Positions 8,597-19,391 of a stretch of DNA of 64,000 nucleotides are shown here, piece by piece (the first letter of the stretch is position 1; each line of letters opens with the position of its first letter). A model generated the notes under the pieces. The model made no database searches. It was given only the letters and a program-made list of their open reading frames with translations, and was not told the DNA's origin. The position numbers and the translations under genes are program-made. The stretch is from positions 588,672-652,671 of the forward strand of contig NZ_QLTS01000001.1 in the NCBI RefSeq assembly GCF_003269275.1, given 5' to 3'. The stretch is from Phascolarctobacterium faecium DSM 14760 (GTDB lineage Bacteria > Bacillota > Negativicutes > Acidaminococcales > Acidaminococcaceae).

Positions 8597-9420
8597 ATGC
8601 TTTCAGCCAACTCCTCATTTGTAATAATTCCCTGCTGTAAATTCAGACCGCTTTGCCGCAAATCATCGGCAATTTTAGCAGCTAAAGGCGCTTCTAATCC
8701 TAAAGCATATAACTCTCGTACATGACTGAACACCTCTTTCGGCGTCCCCTGCATTTTGAGCTTGCCCTCTCCCATAACAATGATTCGGTCAGCCTGCAGC
8801 GCCTCTTCCATATAATGAGTTATATAAACCACGGTAATGCCTTTTTCCCGGTTCAATTTTTTGACAGTGGTTACTATTTCTTTGCGTCCCTGTGGATCGA
8901 GCATAGCCGTCGGTTCATCTAAAACAATACACTTGGGTTCCAATGCTAAAACACCTGCGATCGCCACGCGCTGTTTTTGACCGCCGGAAAGCAGATGCGG
9001 AGCATGCTTGGCATAATCACTCATACCTACTGCCGCCAGCGCAGCATCCACTCTTGTTCTTATTTCTGCCGTCGGCACCCCTATATTTTCCGGTCCAAAG
9101 GCAACGTCTTCCTCGACAATTGCTGCCACGATCTGATTATCAGGATTTTGAAACACCATCCCCACATGCTGGCGAATATCCCAAAGATTTTCTTCTACCG
9201 TAGTATCCATACCCTCGATCAGGCACACACCTTCACTTGGCCTCTGCAAAGCGTTAAAATGACGCGCTAAAGTACTTTTACCACTGCCATTGGCACCAAT
9301 AACAGCAACAAATTCACCTTGTCTTATTTCTAAATTGATCCCATCCAAAGCCTTTATTTCTTTATTTTCACTGTCTGTATAAACATGTGTTAAATTTTTT
9401 ACTTCAATTATAGTTTGCAT
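8587..9420 (-). CDS. ecfA1: ECF transporter ATPase EcfA1
   Basis: 277 residues with Walker A GANGSGKST, VGMVFQNPDNQIV, signature [11 protein letters not shown], Walker B CIVLDEPTAMLD and switch His in YITHYMEEA. First gene of the module, with its own promoter. In many Firmicutes this gene directly follows rplQ; here about 2.2 kb carrying a MATE exporter and a VOC protein lie between them. Confidence 0.95.
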   Translation of the reverse strand: MQTIIEVKNLTHVYTDSENKEIKALDGINLEIRQGEFVAVIGANGSGKSTLARHFNALQRPSEGVCLIEGMDTTVEENLWDIRQHVGMVFQNPDNQIVAAIVEEDVAFGPENIGVPTAEIRTRVDAALAAVGMSDYAKHAPHLLSGGQKQRVAIAGVLALEPKCIVLDEPTAMLDPQGRKEIVTTVKKLNREKGITVVYITHYMEEALQADRIIVMGEGKLKMQGTPKEVFSHVRELYALGLEAPLAAKIADDLRQSGLNLQQGIITNEELAESICR

Positions 9421-9451
9421 GGCAAACCTCCGCTTAATTCAGTACCTTTAT

Positions 9452-9480
9452 ATTATATTATTCCAGCCCAGGTACGTCAA
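9452..9480 (-). promoter_or_regulatory. ecfA1 operon promoter
   Basis: TTGACG (9475-9480), 17-base spacer, TATAAT (9452-9457). It lies about 30 bases before the ecfA1 ATG and makes the ecf-truA genes independent of the ribosomal operon. Confidence 0.85.
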
Positions 9481-9510
9481 CCGCTTCCAGCATACTTGGT
9501 TAACTTTACA

Positions 9511-9544
9511 AAAATAAGACCCGGAACAGTCCGGATCTTATTTT
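9511..9544 (-). terminator. Terminator of the MATE-VOC unit
   Basis: A 15-bp stem (9511-9525 with 9530-9544), fully paired on the minus-strand RNA with one G-U. Its 3' arm ends in TTTT. The segment 9545-9675 between it and the VOC gene holds nothing recognisable. Confidence 0.8.
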
Positions 9545-9675
9545 CAAACTTTCTTATTCTCTAATTTGCAGCTGCAACATTTGAAACAAGGCTATTTTTA
9601 CTTTACCGCAGCTTCCATAAATTAATACTGATATCCATATGTATAAAAAGAATTTCTCAGAAGTATCTTTCAATT

Positions 9676-10101
9676 CTATAGTAAAGCAAATTTTTCGCTT
9701 TCAAAAATTGCTTTCATACGGCACAGACAAAAAGGATGCCCAGCAGGATCAAACATCACACGCCATTCTTTAGAAAACTGTTCAGCTGCCATTGTTGCTC
9801 CGCAGTTAATCGCATGCTGAACCGCTTCTTCCAAATCATTGACTGCAAAGTCCAAATGCGCCATCTGCTGCTGTACTCCCGGTTCTTCCGGCCACACAGG
9901 CGGACAGTACTCTGGATTTCGCTGAAAAAGTATTCCCGGATAAGCTCCCTGGGACATTCCAGGTGCTCCTATACAGGCCCAGTTCTCATCATAAAAAGGG
10001 ATTTCCCAATTTAGCAGCTCTGCATAGAATTTAGCCAACGCATAAGGGTTTATGCAATCCAGTGTGAAAGAATACATTTTGATTTTCAATTCTTTCTCCA
10101 T
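9676..10101 (-). CDS. VOC-superfamily (glyoxalase/bleomycin-resistance fold) protein
   Basis: 141 residues. The pattern is two beta-alpha-beta3 halves: YSFTLDCINPYALAKFYAELLNWEI at the start (residues about 8-32, quoted in part) and MAHLDFAVNDLEEAVQHAI in the second half, ending FDPAGHPFCLCR, typical of VOC proteins. The His in the second-half strand and the final segment are candidate metal ligands. The enzyme activity is unknown; relatives include dioxygenases, glyoxalases and antibiotic-binding proteins. The ATG at 10101 is preferred over an in-frame TTG at 10116 because GGAAGGA lies in front of it. It follows the MATE gene by 33 bases and probably shares its transcript. Confidence 0.75.
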   Translation of the reverse strand: MEKELKIKMYSFTLDCINPYALAKFYAELLNWEIPFYDENWACIGAPGMSQGAYPGILFQRNPEYCPPVWPEEPGVQQQMAHLDFAVNDLEEAVQHAINCGATMAAEQFSKEWRVMFDPAGHPFCLCRMKAIFESEKFALL

Positions 10102-10134
10102 TTTTAATCCTTCCAATAAAAGATGATTTTCTTA

Positions 10135-11511
10135 TTATTTATCAGCTTTCATCCAGCTGCGCATCAGCTGTACTTCACGCCAGCCTAAATATGCGGCCAG
10201 GACAGCAGCCGCAAAATCCGCTGTCATACCTGCATACATAACGCCGTTAATACCATAAAACAAAGGTAGTATGACAATCAGAGGCAGTAAAAAAATAATC
10301 TGCCTGGTCAGGGAAAGAATGATACCTTTAGTTGCTTTACCAATGGACGTAAAAAAATTGGAAGAAATCGGCTGGATACAATCTAAAAAGGTGAAGAACA
10401 AATAAATTCTGAAATATTCCTCCGCAAATTGATAATAAGCTTCTGATCCTTCACCGAAGAAACCAATGATCTGCCGCGGGAAAAGCTGAAAACAGGCAAA
10501 AGCAATAATGGATACTACCGTTCCTATCAGCAGCGTTAAGCGGTAAGTTTCTATAACACGTCCGTATTTTTTTGCGCCGTAATTAAAACTGACTATTGGC
10601 TGCAGCCCCTGTGACAACCCAATAATGATTGAAAAATAAATCATATTTACTTTCGTAATGATCCCTGAACAGGCCAGAGGTATCTCACTGCCGTATATTG
10701 AATCTGCGCCATAATGAGTCAAAGTATTGTTTAATGTTATTTGCACTACCATAATCGCAAATTGATTAAAACAGCTGGCAGCGCCAAGTGCCGAGATCAA
10801 ACGGGAACGTTCCCAGTTCGGCAGCAAATCGTTTTTAGACAACGGCAAAGTCTTGAACTTTCTTAAATATCCAGCGACCATAAGCCCCGACACAACTTGC
10901 CCGATAACAGTTGCAGATGCTGAGCCGGCAATACCCCAATCCATTACAAAAACAAACAGCGGATTGAGAATCAGATTGATAAAAGCGCCGGTCAGCATAC
11001 AAATCATTGAATACTTAGGACTGCCGTCAGCGCGCACTAAAGTGCTTCCCCCCGTCCCCAAAATCAAAAACGGGAAACCCAGACAATTGATTCCCGCAAA
11101 AATAAGCGCATACTTTAAAACAATATCTGTTGCGCCAAAAGCGATCATCAAAGGTTTTAAAAATACCAGTACAAATACCGCCAGCACCACACCACTGCCA
11201 ACAAGCAGCGTTATGGCATTACCAATATATTTAGCCGCTTCCTCGCGTTTACCTGCCCCAAGTTTCAAATTGAAATTAGACGCACCGCCAACGCCAAAAA
11301 GCAGCCCTAACGCAGTACATACCGTAGTTAACGGCAAAGCGACATTAGTAGCCGCATTACCGTACATCCCAACGCTGCGCCCGATAAAAAACTGATCAAC
11401 AATATTATATAAGGCTCCTACCAGCATAGCTATAATACTTGGTAAAGCAAAATCATGTAAAAGTCTGCTTATTTTTTCACTTCCAAGTGGATTTTCTTCA
11501 TTTACCTTCAT
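10135..11511 (-). CDS. MATE-family multidrug/cation antiporter
   Basis: 458 residues with twelve predicted membrane segments in two homologous halves, and typical MATE sequence at the first helix (PSIIAMLVGALYNIVDQFFI) and in the second half (LSQGLQPIVSFNYGAKK). Such proteins expel drugs or metabolites using a Na+ or H+ gradient. It is followed by the VOC gene. Both lie as an insert between rplQ and ecfA1, two blocks that are usually neighbours. Substrate unknown. Confidence 0.88.
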   Translation of the reverse strand: MKVNEENPLGSEKISRLLHDFALPSIIAMLVGALYNIVDQFFIGRSVGMYGNAATNVALPLTTVCTALGLLFGVGGASNFNLKLGAGKREEAAKYIGNAITLLVGSGVVLAVFVLVFLKPLMIAFGATDIVLKYALIFAGINCLGFPFLILGTGGSTLVRADGSPKYSMICMLTGAFINLILNPLFVFVMDWGIAGSASATVIGQVVSGLMVAGYLRKFKTLPLSKNDLLPNWERSRLISALGAASCFNQFAIMVVQITLNNTLTHYGADSIYGSEIPLACSGIITKVNMIYFSIIIGLSQGLQPIVSFNYGAKKYGRVIETYRLTLLIGTVVSIIAFACFQLFPRQIIGFFGEGSEAYYQFAEEYFRIYLFFTFLDCIQPISSNFFTSIGKATKGIILSLTRQIIFLLPLIVILPLFYGINGVMYAGMTADFAAAVLAAYLGWREVQLMRSWMKADK

Positions 11512-11631
11512 AAATTATTCCTCACATATTTCTAACTTTTTCTCATATAATTATTATACATCTTTTTTATCCTGTATTGCTAATGCCACTTGTGAATTAA
11601 CTGTGTCCCTTTGGGAATTTCCCACTAACAA

Positions 11632-11666
11632 TAATAAAAAAACCAGGAACAAAAGTTCCTGGTTTT
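11632..11666 (-). terminator. rplQ / alpha operon terminator
   Basis: A 12-bp perfect stem (11639-11650 with 11655-11666), an AAAA/TTTT loop and a T-run (TTTTTATTATT) after it on the minus strand. It ends the S10-spc-alpha transcript 12 bases beyond rplQ. Confidence 0.92.
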
Positions 11667-11677
11667 CATGCTTATTC

Positions 11678-12016
11678 TTAAACAAGCTCGATAATTGCCA
11701 TTTCAGCAGCGTCACCGCGACGAGGACCTACTCTGTAAATACGAGTAAAGCCGCCTTGTCTTTCTGCATATTTCGGAGCGATTTCATCAAAAAGCTTTCT
11801 GGTAGCTTCTTCATCGACGAGAACTGCAAGAACTTGACGACGGGCATGCAAGTCGCCTTGTTTTGCCAAAGTAATCAATTTGGCTACATGGCTGCTAACT
11901 TCCTTAGCTTTAGTCACAGTAGTTTCAATTCTCTCGTGTTTGATGAAGGAGCTCAAAATGCTGCGAAACAAAGCTTTACGGTTGCTGGAATTACGGCCCA
12001 GTTTTCTGTATGCCAT
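11678..12016 (-). CDS. rplQ: 50S ribosomal protein L17
   Basis: 112 residues of the short bacterial form: starts [19 protein letters not shown] and ends with [23 protein letters not shown]17 sits near the peptide exit tunnel. It follows rpoA by 18 bases and is the last gene of the long ribosomal cluster, directly ahead of a terminator. Confidence 0.97.
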   Translation of the reverse strand: MAYRKLGRNSSNRKALFRSILSSFIKHERIETTVTKAKEVSSHVAKLITLAKQGDLHARRQVLAVLVDEEATRKLFDEIAPKYAERQGGFTRIYRVGPRRGDAAEMAIIELV

Positions 12017-12034
12017 TCGTTTCCGACCCCCTTC

Positions 12035-13003
12035 TTATTCTTCGTCACTATTGCGTAAAGCCAGTCCCAAATCGGCTAATTTTTTCTTAACCTCAACGAG
12101 GGATTTACGACCTAAGTTACGTACTTTCATCATGTCTTCTTCGGTCTTTTGAACCAGTTCATCAACAGTATTGATGCCTGCACGTCTCAAGCAGTTGTTG
12201 GAACGTACGGACAAATCAAGATCGTCGATGGAAACGGAACCAGGACCTGCTTGGACAGGCTCCTCGACCGGAGCGGTCTCAGAACTGCCAACTACGGTGA
12301 CCATACTGCTGGAAGCAGCGGTACCGGTTTGGAACAACTTCAGGTAATCAATCATGATACTGGATGCCATGCTGATTGCTTCGTCCGGCTCAACGCTTCC
12401 GTCTGTCCAAACTTCCAAAGTCAGCTTGTCATAATTGGTAACGTTACCAACACGAGTATCGGTAACGCCAAATTTTACTCTCGTAATCGGAGAATAAATG
12501 GAATCCACAGGAATCATACCAATCGGTTGATCAGGGCGTTTGTTCTTATCAGCAGGAACATAGCCCAGCCCCTTGTCGATGGCAATCTCCATATTGAGTT
12601 TCGCATCTTTGTCCAAGGTAGCAATATGCAGCTCAGGATTCAAAATCTCTACGTCGGCATCAACAAGGATGTCTGCTGCAGTAACTTCTTGCTCACCGCT
12701 GCATTCGATACGTAAAGTTTTTGGTTCTTCACTGCTCACTTTAAGGCAAAGAGCCTTGATGTTGAGGATAATATCCGCAACATCTTCTCTTACGCCTGGA
12801 ATTGTAGAGAATTCGTGCAGCACGCCGTCAATTTTAACAGCTGTAACCGCAGCACCGGGTAAAGAAGAAAGCAATACTCTGCGAAGGCTGTTGCCCAGCG
12901 TGATACCGTATCCTCTTTCCAACGGTTCCCATACAAATTTGCCATAACGGCCGTCATCGCTGATCTCAGCGGTGACCATTTTAGGTTTTTCTATTTCGAT
13001 CAT
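12035..13003 (-). CDS. rpoA: RNA polymerase alpha subunit
   Basis: 322 residues. The N-terminal assembly domain shows [16 protein letters not shown] and the PEDV-type segments; a flexible linker of about 25 residues rich in Ser, Pro and Glu (around 228-255) leads to the C-terminal DNA-binding domain with [18 protein letters not shown] and [16 protein letters not shown]. The dimer nucleates polymerase assembly and contacts UP elements and activators. Located between rpsD and rplQ, the standard position. Confidence 0.98.
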   Translation of the reverse strand: MIEIEKPKMVTAEISDDGRYGKFVWEPLERGYGITLGNSLRRVLLSSLPGAAVTAVKIDGVLHEFSTIPGVREDVADIILNIKALCLKVSSEEPKTLRIECSGEQEVTAADILVDADVEILNPELHIATLDKDAKLNMEIAIDKGLGYVPADKNKRPDQPIGMIPVDSIYSPITRVKFGVTDTRVGNVTNYDKLTLEVWTDGSVEPDEAISMASSIMIDYLKLFQTGTAASSSMVTVVGSSETAPVEEPVQAGPGSVSIDDLDLSVRSNNCLRRAGINTVDELVQKTEEDMMKVRNLGRKSLVEVKKKLADLGLALRNSDEE

Positions 13004-13071
13004 GCGGAAAGCCTCCTTCTCGTGCGTATTACCACAATACGCCTAATGTTGGGTGGCAGATGTTCAACTAA

Positions 13072-13698
13072 TTATTTAGAGTACAACTCAACGATGAGAT
13101 GTTCTTCGATAGGAACATCGATTTCCTCACGGGTCGGGAAACGATCAACTTTACCGCTCAAGCTTTGAGCATCGAGAACGAGCCAAGCAGGAGTAGTTTT
13201 GGAAGCCAGGGTTTCAGCCATACCTTTGAAGTATTCTTTACCACGGCTGTTTTCCATAACGCTGATAACGTCGCCGGCTTTTACCAAAGCGGAAGCGATA
13301 TCAAGACGTTTGCCGTTAACAGCGATATGACCATGAGTTACCAATTGACGAGCTTGGCTGCGGCTATCGGCCAGGCCAAGACGGTAAACTACATTGTCCA
13401 TTCTTCTTTCCAGAAGAACGAGCAGGTTTTCACCTGTAATACCTTTTTGTTTTTCGGCTTTAACGAAGGTATTATGGAATTGACGTTCTAACATACCGTA
13501 AATACGGCGTGCTTTTTGTTTTTCACGTAACTGAATACCGTACTCAGATACTTTTTTGCGTGCTTGACCATGCTGACCAGGAGCATAGGAGCGAACAGCA
13601 AAAGCGCATTTGTCGCTGTAGCATCTGTCACCTTTAAGAAACAGTTTTGCGCCTTCACGACGGCATTGACGGCATACAGCCTCAGTATATCTTGCCAT
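13072..13698 (-). CDS. rpsD: 30S ribosomal protein S4, zinc-binding type
   Basis: 208 residues. The N-terminus has four cysteines, CRQC at 9-12 and C..DKC at about 26-31, the C+ form that binds zinc. The S4 RNA-binding core [20 protein letters not shown] follows. S4 nucleates 16S 5'-domain folding and can repress its own operon. It lies in the alpha operon next to rpsK, as in many Firmicutes. Confidence 0.97.
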   Translation of the reverse strand: MARYTEAVCRQCRREGAKLFLKGDRCYSDKCAFAVRSYAPGQHGQARKKVSEYGIQLREKQKARRIYGMLERQFHNTFVKAEKQKGITGENLLVLLERRMDNVVYRLGLADSRSQARQLVTHGHIAVNGKRLDIASALVKAGDVISVMENSRGKEYFKGMAETLASKTTPAWLVLDAQSLSGKVDRFPTREEIDVPIEEHLIVELYSK

Positions 13699-13721
13699 TT
13701 AGCGGGTACACCTCCAATAAA

Positions 13722-14114
13722 TTAAACTCTTCTACGTTTCGGCGGACGGCAGCCGTTGTGAGGAATCGGAGTAACGTCTTTAATGGAGTTAACTTCGAGA
13801 CCTGCAGCCTGAAGAGCACGAATAGCTGCTTCACGACCAGCGCCGGGGCCTTTAACGAATACTTCAACTTGTTTCAAGCCATGTTCCATTGCAGCTTTAG
13901 TTGCTTCTTCAGCAGCCATCTGAGCAGCAAACGGAGTGCTTTTACGGGAACCGCGGAAGCCTAAGCCGCCGGCAGATGCCCAGCTGAGTACATTACCGTT
14001 CATATCGGCAATAGTAACGATAGTATTATTGAAAGTGGAACGAATATGAGCTACGCCACTTTCGATATTTTTACTTACTTTCTTTTTGTTGCGAACAACT
14101 TTTTTACCAGCCAC
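13722..14114 (-). CDS. rpsK: 30S ribosomal protein S11
   Basis: 130 residues with [15 protein letters not shown] near the start, [13 protein letters not shown] and the conserved basic end [15 protein letters not shown]. It forms the platform of the small subunit with S18 and S6. It lies between rpsM and rpsD. Confidence 0.98.
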   Translation of the reverse strand: MAGKKVVRNKKKVSKNIESGVAHIRSTFNNTIVTIADMNGNVLSWASAGGLGFRGSRKSTPFAAQMAAEEATKAAMEHGLKQVEVFVKGPGAGREAAIRALQAAGLEVNSIKDVTPIPHNGCRPPKRRRV

Positions 14115-14136
14115 TCGTTTATCCCTCCCTCACTGA

Positions 14137-14505
14137 TTATTTCTTCTTACCTGCAATAGTACGTTTCGGACCTTTGCGAGTACGAGCATTGTTTTTGGTA
14201 TTTTGACCACGAACGGGCAAGCCCATACGATGTCTGCGGCCGCGATAGCTACCAATTTCAATCAGGCGTTTTATATTGAGGGATTCCTCACGGCGGAGGT
14301 CACCTTCTACTTTATAATCACCATCGATAGTTTCACGAAGTTTTGCAACTTCTTCCTCTGTCAGATCGCGAACGCGGGTATCAGGGTTGATACCGGTTTT
14401 GCTCAGGATCTCACGAGACAGGGTAAGACCGATGCCATAAATGTACGGCAGTGCGTATTCAATACGTTTGTCTCTAGGTAAATCGACACCAGCAATACGT
14501 GCCAT
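14137..14505 (-). CDS. rpsM: 30S ribosomal protein S13
   Basis: 122 residues beginning [18 protein letters not shown], with the helix-two-turn-helix region and the [19 protein letters not shown] block, ending in a lysine-rich tail that touches tRNA and L5 across the subunit bridge. Follows rpmJ by 18 bases. Confidence 0.98.
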   Translation of the reverse strand: MARIAGVDLPRDKRIEYALPYIYGIGLTLSREILSKTGINPDTRVRDLTEEEVAKLRETIDGDYKVEGDLRREESLNIKRLIEIGSYRGRRHRMGLPVRGQNTKNNARTRKGPKRTIAGKKK

Positions 14506-14523
14506 TAACGCTGCACCTCCTTC

Positions 14524-14640
<117 letters not shown>

Positions 14641-14666
14641 TTAAACCTCCTCTTGCCTGTCTTTGG

Positions 14667-14885
14667 TTATTTGAACCGATAAGTAATTCTTCCACGACTT
14701 AAATCGTACGGAGTAAGCTCGACAGTAACCCTATCGCCAGGCAAAATTTTGATGAAGTTCATACGTATCTTACCGGATATGTGTGCCAGAATCACATGAC
14801 CGTTTTCCAATTTAACTTGGAACATGGCGTTCGGTAGGGATTCTAAGATTGTGCCTTCAACTTCAATTACGTCTTGTTTGGACAC
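14667..14885 (-). CDS. infA: Translation initiation factor IF-1
   Basis: 72 residues, a single OB fold: [20 protein letters not shown] and a C-terminal [13 protein letters not shown]-1 blocks the A site during initiation. It lies directly after adk; the methionine aminopeptidase gene map, commonly between these two, is absent. Confidence 0.98.
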   Translation of the reverse strand: MSKQDVIEVEGTILESLPNAMFQVKLENGHVILAHISGKIRMNFIKILPGDRVTVELTPYDLSRGRITYRFK

Positions 14886-14899
14886 AGCGTTTTACCTCC

Positions 14900-15550
14900 T
14901 TACTTCAGCGCCCCGAGACTAGCTTTAACATCAGCGTAAACTTTGCCGATTTCCTGCAGGCCATCGATTTCATGATATACGCCTTGTTTTTTGTAGTACT
15001 CGATCAACGGTTCCGTTTGCGAATGATATGCATGCAAACGATTTTTTACAGTTTCTTCTTTATCGTCGTCACGTTGATACAACGCGCCGCCGCATTTATC
15101 GCACATACCTTCCACCTTACTGGGATTGTATTCTACATGATATGTAGCGCCGCAGGCCTTGCAGATACGTCTGCCGGTGACCCTGCCTACAAGCTCAGCG
15201 TCAGGAACTACGATATTAACCACACCGGTCAATTTAATGCCCAGATCAGTTAAAATGCCGTCGAGGGCAACAGCCTGCTCTTCGGTTCTTGGAAATCCAT
15301 CCAAGATAAAGCCATTGGCACATTCAGGTTTGGCTAAGCCTTCCCGAACAATACCGATGGTAACGACGTCGGGCACGAGGCCGCCGGCGTCCATGTATCT
15401 TTTTGCCTCTTTACCTAATTCTGTGCCTTGCTTAACAGCTGCACGGAACATATCACCAGTAGAGATATGCGGAATTTTGTATTCAGCAATGAGTTTTTCT
15501 GCTTGAGTGCCTTTACCGGCACCCGGAGGTCCCATCAAAAGAATATACAT
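14900..15550 (-). CDS. adk: Adenylate kinase, zinc-lid form
   Basis: 216 residues. P-loop GPPGAGKGT (7-15), NMP-binding region with STGDMFR, LDGFPRT, and a LID domain with CKAC and CDKC pairs (about 130-153) that bind a structural zinc, common in Firmicutes. Catalyses ATP + AMP to 2 ADP in the cytosol. Lies between secY and infA. Confidence 0.97.
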   Translation of the reverse strand: MYILLMGPPGAGKGTQAEKLIAEYKIPHISTGDMFRAAVKQGTELGKEAKRYMDAGGLVPDVVTIGIVREGLAKPECANGFILDGFPRTEEQAVALDGILTDLGIKLTGVVNIVVPDAELVGRVTGRRICKACGATYHVEYNPSKVEGMCDKCGGALYQRDDDKEETVKNRLHAYHSQTEPLIEYYKKQGVYHEIDGLQEIGKVYADVKASLGALK

Positions 15551-15563
15551 TCTAATCTTCCTC

Positions 15564-16820
15564 CTATTTCATAAAGCCCTGGTAATGACGCATCAAAACC
15601 AAAGACTCTACTTGTTTCATTGTATCCAATGCAACACCGACTACGATCAAAAGGGCCGTACCACCGAAATAGATACCCTCTATACCGGTGATCCAACCAA
15701 CAACATTCGGCATCAGAGCAATCAATGCGAGAAAGATTGCGCCGGCCAGAGTGATTCTGGACATGATTTTATCCAAGTAATCAGTTGTCGGTTTGCCAGG
15801 ACGCAGTCCGGGAATAAAACCGCCATATTTTTTGATATTATCCGACATTTCAGCTATATTCACGCTTACTGCGGTATAGAAGTAAGTGAAGAATAAAATC
15901 ATCAATACATACAAAGTAGTTTGAAGAGGAGTACCCCATGCAAACCAGCCTGCAACAGTTTTTACCCAAGGAATGTCTACAAACTGGCCAATCGTAACCG
16001 GAAACATCAGCACGGAGGATGCAAAGATGATCGGAATTACGCCTGCCTGGTTGACCTTTAAAGGAATGTAGCTGGTGTGACCACCGTACATTTTACGGCC
16101 AACAACACGTTTTGCATATTGAACCGGGATTTTGCGAATACCTTGAGAGATCGCTACAACAAAGACAATCATCGCCAAAGCTATCACCGCGAACAAAATC
16201 ACGTTCAGAATGTTAACCGTGCCGGCTTGCAGATATTGGAAAATAACATGCATTCCATCAGGAAGTCTGGAAACGATACCAGCAAAGATGATCAGTGAGA
16301 TACCGTTACCAATACCTTTAGACGTAATCTGTTCACCGATCCACATCAAAAATACCGTACCAGCAGTTAAACTGATCGCAATCAACAGAATCGACATGAT
16401 TCCGGGGTTATTGATTGCTGATCTCAGACCATAAGCCATACCTAAAGCCTGGATAAAACCAAGCAGAACTGTACCGCCGCGAGTCAGCTGAGTAACCTTT
16501 TTCTGACCTTCCACACCTTCTTTGGACCATTGTTCTAATGTAGGAACAACGACCTTTAATAATTGAAGGATAATGGACGCATTGATATATGGAGTAATAC
16601 TCATAGCAAAAATTGAGAATTTGCTCAAGGCGCCGCCGGAGAACATATCAAGCAGGCCAAACAAATTACCGCTTTGGAAAAGCTGCTCGATCATGGCTAC
16701 GTTAACGCCAGGAACAGGGATATGTGTTCCAGCCCGAAAAACGATGAACATGGCGAGAGTAAATACAACTTTTTGCCTGAGTTCCGTAATTCTGAAAATA
16801 TTAGCGAGGGCTGCGAACAC
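15564..16820 (-). CDS. secY: Preprotein translocase channel subunit SecY
   Basis: 418 residues with ten membrane helices. Visible: [12 protein letters not shown] in the first periplasmic loop, the plug region with [20 protein letters not shown], and [16 protein letters not shown] before the last helices. It forms the protein-conducting pore with SecE (62.3 kb here) and SecG. It starts with GTG right after the rplO stop (TAAGTG), with GAGGTG 6 bases upstream, so translation is coupled. Confidence 0.97.
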   Translation of the reverse strand: MFAALANIFRITELRQKVVFTLAMFIVFRAGTHIPVPGVNVAMIEQLFQSGNLFGLLDMFSGGALSKFSIFAMSITPYINASIILQLLKVVVPTLEQWSKEGVEGQKKVTQLTRGGTVLLGFIQALGMAYGLRSAINNPGIMSILLIAISLTAGTVFLMWIGEQITSKGIGNGISLIIFAGIVSRLPDGMHVIFQYLQAGTVNILNVILFAVIALAMIVFVVAISQGIRKIPVQYAKRVVGRKMYGGHTSYIPLKVNQAGVIPIIFASSVLMFPVTIGQFVDIPWVKTVAGWFAWGTPLQTTLYVLMILFFTYFYTAVSVNIAEMSDNIKKYGGFIPGLRPGKPTTDYLDKIMSRITLAGAIFLALIALMPNVVGWITGIEGIYFGGTALLIVVGVALDTMKQVESLVLMRHYQGFMK

Positions 16821-17261
16821 TTAGATCACCTCTACTTTTCCGCCGGCAGCAATAATTTTTTCTTCAGCAGATTTGCTGAAACCCATAGCTTGAACCGTGA
16901 GCTTTTTAGTAAGCTCGCCGTTGCCGAGGATACGAACACCATCACGAATGTTTTTGATCATTCCGTGTTCGATCAGCATTACAGGTTCAACTACTGTGCC
17001 GTCTTCAAAGCAATTGAGACTACCAACATTGATTTCGACATAATTCATGCCAAATCTATTATAGAATCCACGTTTAGGCAAACGCAGATACAAAGGTTTT
17101 TGACCACCTTCAAAACCAGGACGTTTTACGCCGCCGGAGCGGGATTTTTGTCCTTTTTGACCTTTGCCAGATGTTTTACCAAGTCCGGAACCGAGACCAC
17201 GGCCAACGCGAACGGAGGCTCTTTTAGATCCCGGAGCGGGAGATAATTCATGCAAATTCAT
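16821..17261 (-). CDS. rplO: 50S ribosomal protein L15
   Basis: 146 residues. Begins [13 protein letters not shown], then the Gly/Lys/Arg-rich segment [20 protein letters not shown] that threads into 23S rRNA, then a globular C-terminal domain. The ATG at 17261 is taken because the family starts there; an in-frame GTG three codons earlier overlaps the ribosome site. Stop codon abuts secY. Confidence 0.96.
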   Translation of the reverse strand: MNLHELSPAPGSKRASVRVGRGLGSGLGKTSGKGQKGQKSRSGGVKRPGFEGGQKPLYLRLPKRGFYNRFGMNYVEINVGSLNCFEDGTVVEPVMLIEHGMIKNIRDGVRILGNGELTKKLTVQAMGFSKSAEEKIIAAGGKVEVI

Positions 17262-17281
17262 CTGTAGCACACCTCCTTGTT

Positions 17282-17467
17282 TTAAGCTTCAACTTTTTCA
17301 ACTTTCACAAGATGTTCAACTTTGTGAATCATACCGCGAATAGTCGGGGTGTCGTTTTTAACAACAGTAGAATTGATTTTTCCTAAGCCCAGAGCCTTTA
17401 CGGTTGCGCGTTGATCCTGCGGGTAACCGATCAAGCTACGGGTCAGCGTGATTTTAACTTGTTCCAT
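17282..17467 (-). CDS. rpmD: 50S ribosomal protein L30
   Basis: 61 residues with [20 protein letters not shown] and the [15 protein letters not shown] end, typical of the short bacterial L30. Two adjacent ATGs are possible; the second (17467) has the better spacing to GGAGG. Lies between rpsE and rplO. Confidence 0.95.
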   Translation of the reverse strand: MEQVKITLTRSLIGYPQDQRATVKALGLGKINSTVVKNDTPTIRGMIHKVEHLVKVEKVEA

Positions 17468-17479
17468 CATGCTACCTCC

Positions 17480-17980
17480 TTAGCCAAGTAATTCTTGTAC
17501 GGTTTTTCCGCGCAGAGCTGCAACAGCTTCAGCACTTTTCAGGGATTTTAAACCTTCCAAAGTTGCACGAACAACATTGTTAGGGTTATTAGAACCTTGA
17601 CATTTGGTCAAGATATCACGTACGCCTGCCAATTCAAGTACGGCACGAACAGGGCCGCCGGCAATAACGCCGGTACCTTCTGCAGCCGGTTTCAAGAACA
17701 CACGGCCTGCGCCGAACACACCAATGATTTCATGAGGAATGGAAGTGCCAACCATAGGAACAGTAATCAGGTTCTTTTTAGCATCTTCAACGCCTTTGCG
17801 GATAGCTTCCGGAACTTCGGCAGCTTTACCAAGGCCCATACCAACATGACCGTTTTCGTCACCAACTACAACGAGTGCGGAGAAGGAGAAACGACGTCCG
17901 CCTTTAACAACCTTTGCAACGCGGTTGATGAATACGACTTTCTCTTTTAAGTCGCTTTCTTGTTTTTCGAAATTCGCCAC
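17480..17980 (-). CDS. rpsE: 30S ribosomal protein S5
   Basis: 166 residues: N-terminal double-stranded-RNA-binding domain with [20 protein letters not shown] and C-terminal domain with [18 protein letters not shown]5 helps set decoding accuracy and mRNA unwinding at the entry tunnel. Spc-operon position between rplR and rpmD. Confidence 0.98.
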   Translation of the reverse strand: MANFEKQESDLKEKVVFINRVAKVVKGGRRFSFSALVVVGDENGHVGMGLGKAAEVPEAIRKGVEDAKKNLITVPMVGTSIPHEIIGVFGAGRVFLKPAAEGTGVIAGGPVRAVLELAGVRDILTKCQGSNNPNNVVRATLEGLKSLKSAEAVAALRGKTVQELLG

Positions 17981-17997
17981 TTTTATTCCTCCTTCTA

Positions 17998-18360
17998 TTA
18001 GAATTGCAGTCCAGCTTCACGAGCCGCGTCTGCCAGTGCAGCAACACGACCGGTGTACAGGTAACCGCCACGATCAAATACAACTTCTTTAATTCCTTTA
18101 GCCAAAGCTTTTTCAGCAATAGCCTTGCCAACTGCTTTAGCAGCTTCAGTATTGCCGCCGTAGTTAGCTTTCAAGTCTTTCTCAACAGTGCTGGCAGCAA
18201 CAATCGTTTCGCCTGTTACATCGTTAATCACTTGTGCATAAATATTGGACAAGGAACGATATACATTCAAACGAGGTTTTTCTGCCGTACCGATAATATA
18301 TTGACGAGAACGGAGATGACGTTTTTGACGTTTCTCATTTTTATCAACTCTGTTAAGCAA
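17998..18360 (-). CDS. rplR: 50S ribosomal protein L18
   Basis: 120 residues; basic N-terminus [18 protein letters not shown] then the [13 protein letters not shown] fold block (here [18 protein letters not shown]), ending [27 protein letters not shown] (quoted in parts). It binds 5S rRNA with L5. A TTG at 18360 is chosen: AAGGGAG lies 8 bases before it and the resulting length matches the family, whereas the upstream GTG abuts the ribosome site. Confidence 0.93.
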   Translation of the reverse strand: MLNRVDKNEKRQKRHLRSRQYIIGTAEKPRLNVYRSLSNIYAQVINDVTGETIVAASTVEKDLKANYGGNTEAAKAVGKAIAEKALAKGIKEVVFDRGGYLYTGRVAALADAAREAGLQF

Positions 18361-18385
18361 GAGTTTCACTCCCTTCTTTTAGAAA

Positions 18386-18934
18386 TTACTTCTTGCCTTT
18401 AGCGCCAGCTTTACCCATCTTACGACGAACGTATTCGCCTTCATAACGAATACCTTTGCCTTTATAGGGTTCAGGCGGACGCAGAGTGCGGATTTCAGCT
18501 GCAACTGCGCCGACTTTTTCTTTGTCTGCGCCGCTGACAACGATTTTGTTAGGAGCCGGAACTTCAAAAGTAATACCTGCAGGCGGCTCTTTTACTACCG
18601 GATGAGAGAACCCGAGAGTAAAGTTGATGTTATTGCCTTGTTTAGCGGCACGATAGCCGACACCGGCAATTTCTAAAGATTTGCTGAAACCGGTGGTTAC
18701 ACCGACAACCATGTTGTTGATCAGAGTACGGGAAAGACCGTGCATGGAACGATGAGTTTTTTCATCACTCGGACGTTCAACAGTCAGTACGCCGTTTTCC
18801 AGAGTCAATTTCATATCTTTATTGATTTGGCGAGATAATTCGCCTTTGGGACCTTTAACGGTAACCAAATTATTTTCAATAGTAACTGTAACGTTAGCGG
18901 GTACAGTAATTGGTTGTTTACCAATTCTAGACAC
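18386..18934 (-). CDS. rplF: 50S ribosomal protein L6
   Basis: 182 residues, two repeated domains: [16 protein letters not shown] at the start and the signature [19 protein letters not shown] near the end. L6 lies near the GTPase-associated centre. Spc-operon position between rpsH and rplR. Confidence 0.98.
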   Translation of the reverse strand: MSRIGKQPITVPANVTVTIENNLVTVKGPKGELSRQINKDMKLTLENGVLTVERPSDEKTHRSMHGLSRTLINNMVVGVTTGFSKSLEIAGVGYRAAKQGNNINFTLGFSHPVVKEPPAGITFEVPAPNKIVVSGADKEKVGAVAAEIRTLRPPEPYKGKGIRYEGEYVRRKMGKAGAKGKK

Positions 18935-18961
18935 TTATGAGCACCTCCTATCTTTCAAGTA

Positions 18962-19360
18962 TTACCAGACGTATGCCAGCACTTCTCCACCGAGACCAGC
19001 CTTACGGGCAGCTTTATCGGTCATCAGGCCTTGAGAAGTGGAGATCACTGCGATACCGAGACCACCGAGGACTCTGGGCAGCTGATCTTTTTGAGAGTAT
19101 ACTCTCAAGCCGGGCTTAGAAATACGTTTGATACCGGAAATAACTTTTTCCTTATTAGCACCGTATTTCAGGCTGACGCGGATAACATTTTGTTTGCTAT
19201 CGGCAATTACTTCAAAATCTTTAATGAAACCTTCAGCTTTCAAAATCTCAGCAATAGCTACTTTGATTTTGGAGCCGGGGATTTCAACTTTATCGTGATG
19301 AACCGAGTTTGCGTTACGAATACGGGTAAGCATATCGGCAATCGGGTCAGTCATTACCAT
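18962..19360 (-). CDS. rpsH: 30S ribosomal protein S8
   Basis: 132 residues: [19 protein letters not shown] at the start and [19 protein letters not shown] near the end. It binds 16S helix 21 and in many bacteria represses its own operon. GGAGGG precedes the first ATG by 9 bases. Confidence 0.98.
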   Translation of the reverse strand: MVMTDPIADMLTRIRNANSVHHDKVEIPGSKIKVAIAEILKAEGFIKDFEVIADSKQNVIRVSLKYGANKEKVISGIKRISKPGLRVYSQKDQLPRVLGGLGIAVISTSQGLMTDKAARKAGLGGEVLAYVW

Positions 19361-19391
19361 ACTTAAATACCCTCCTTCCTAATTTGCTGTT

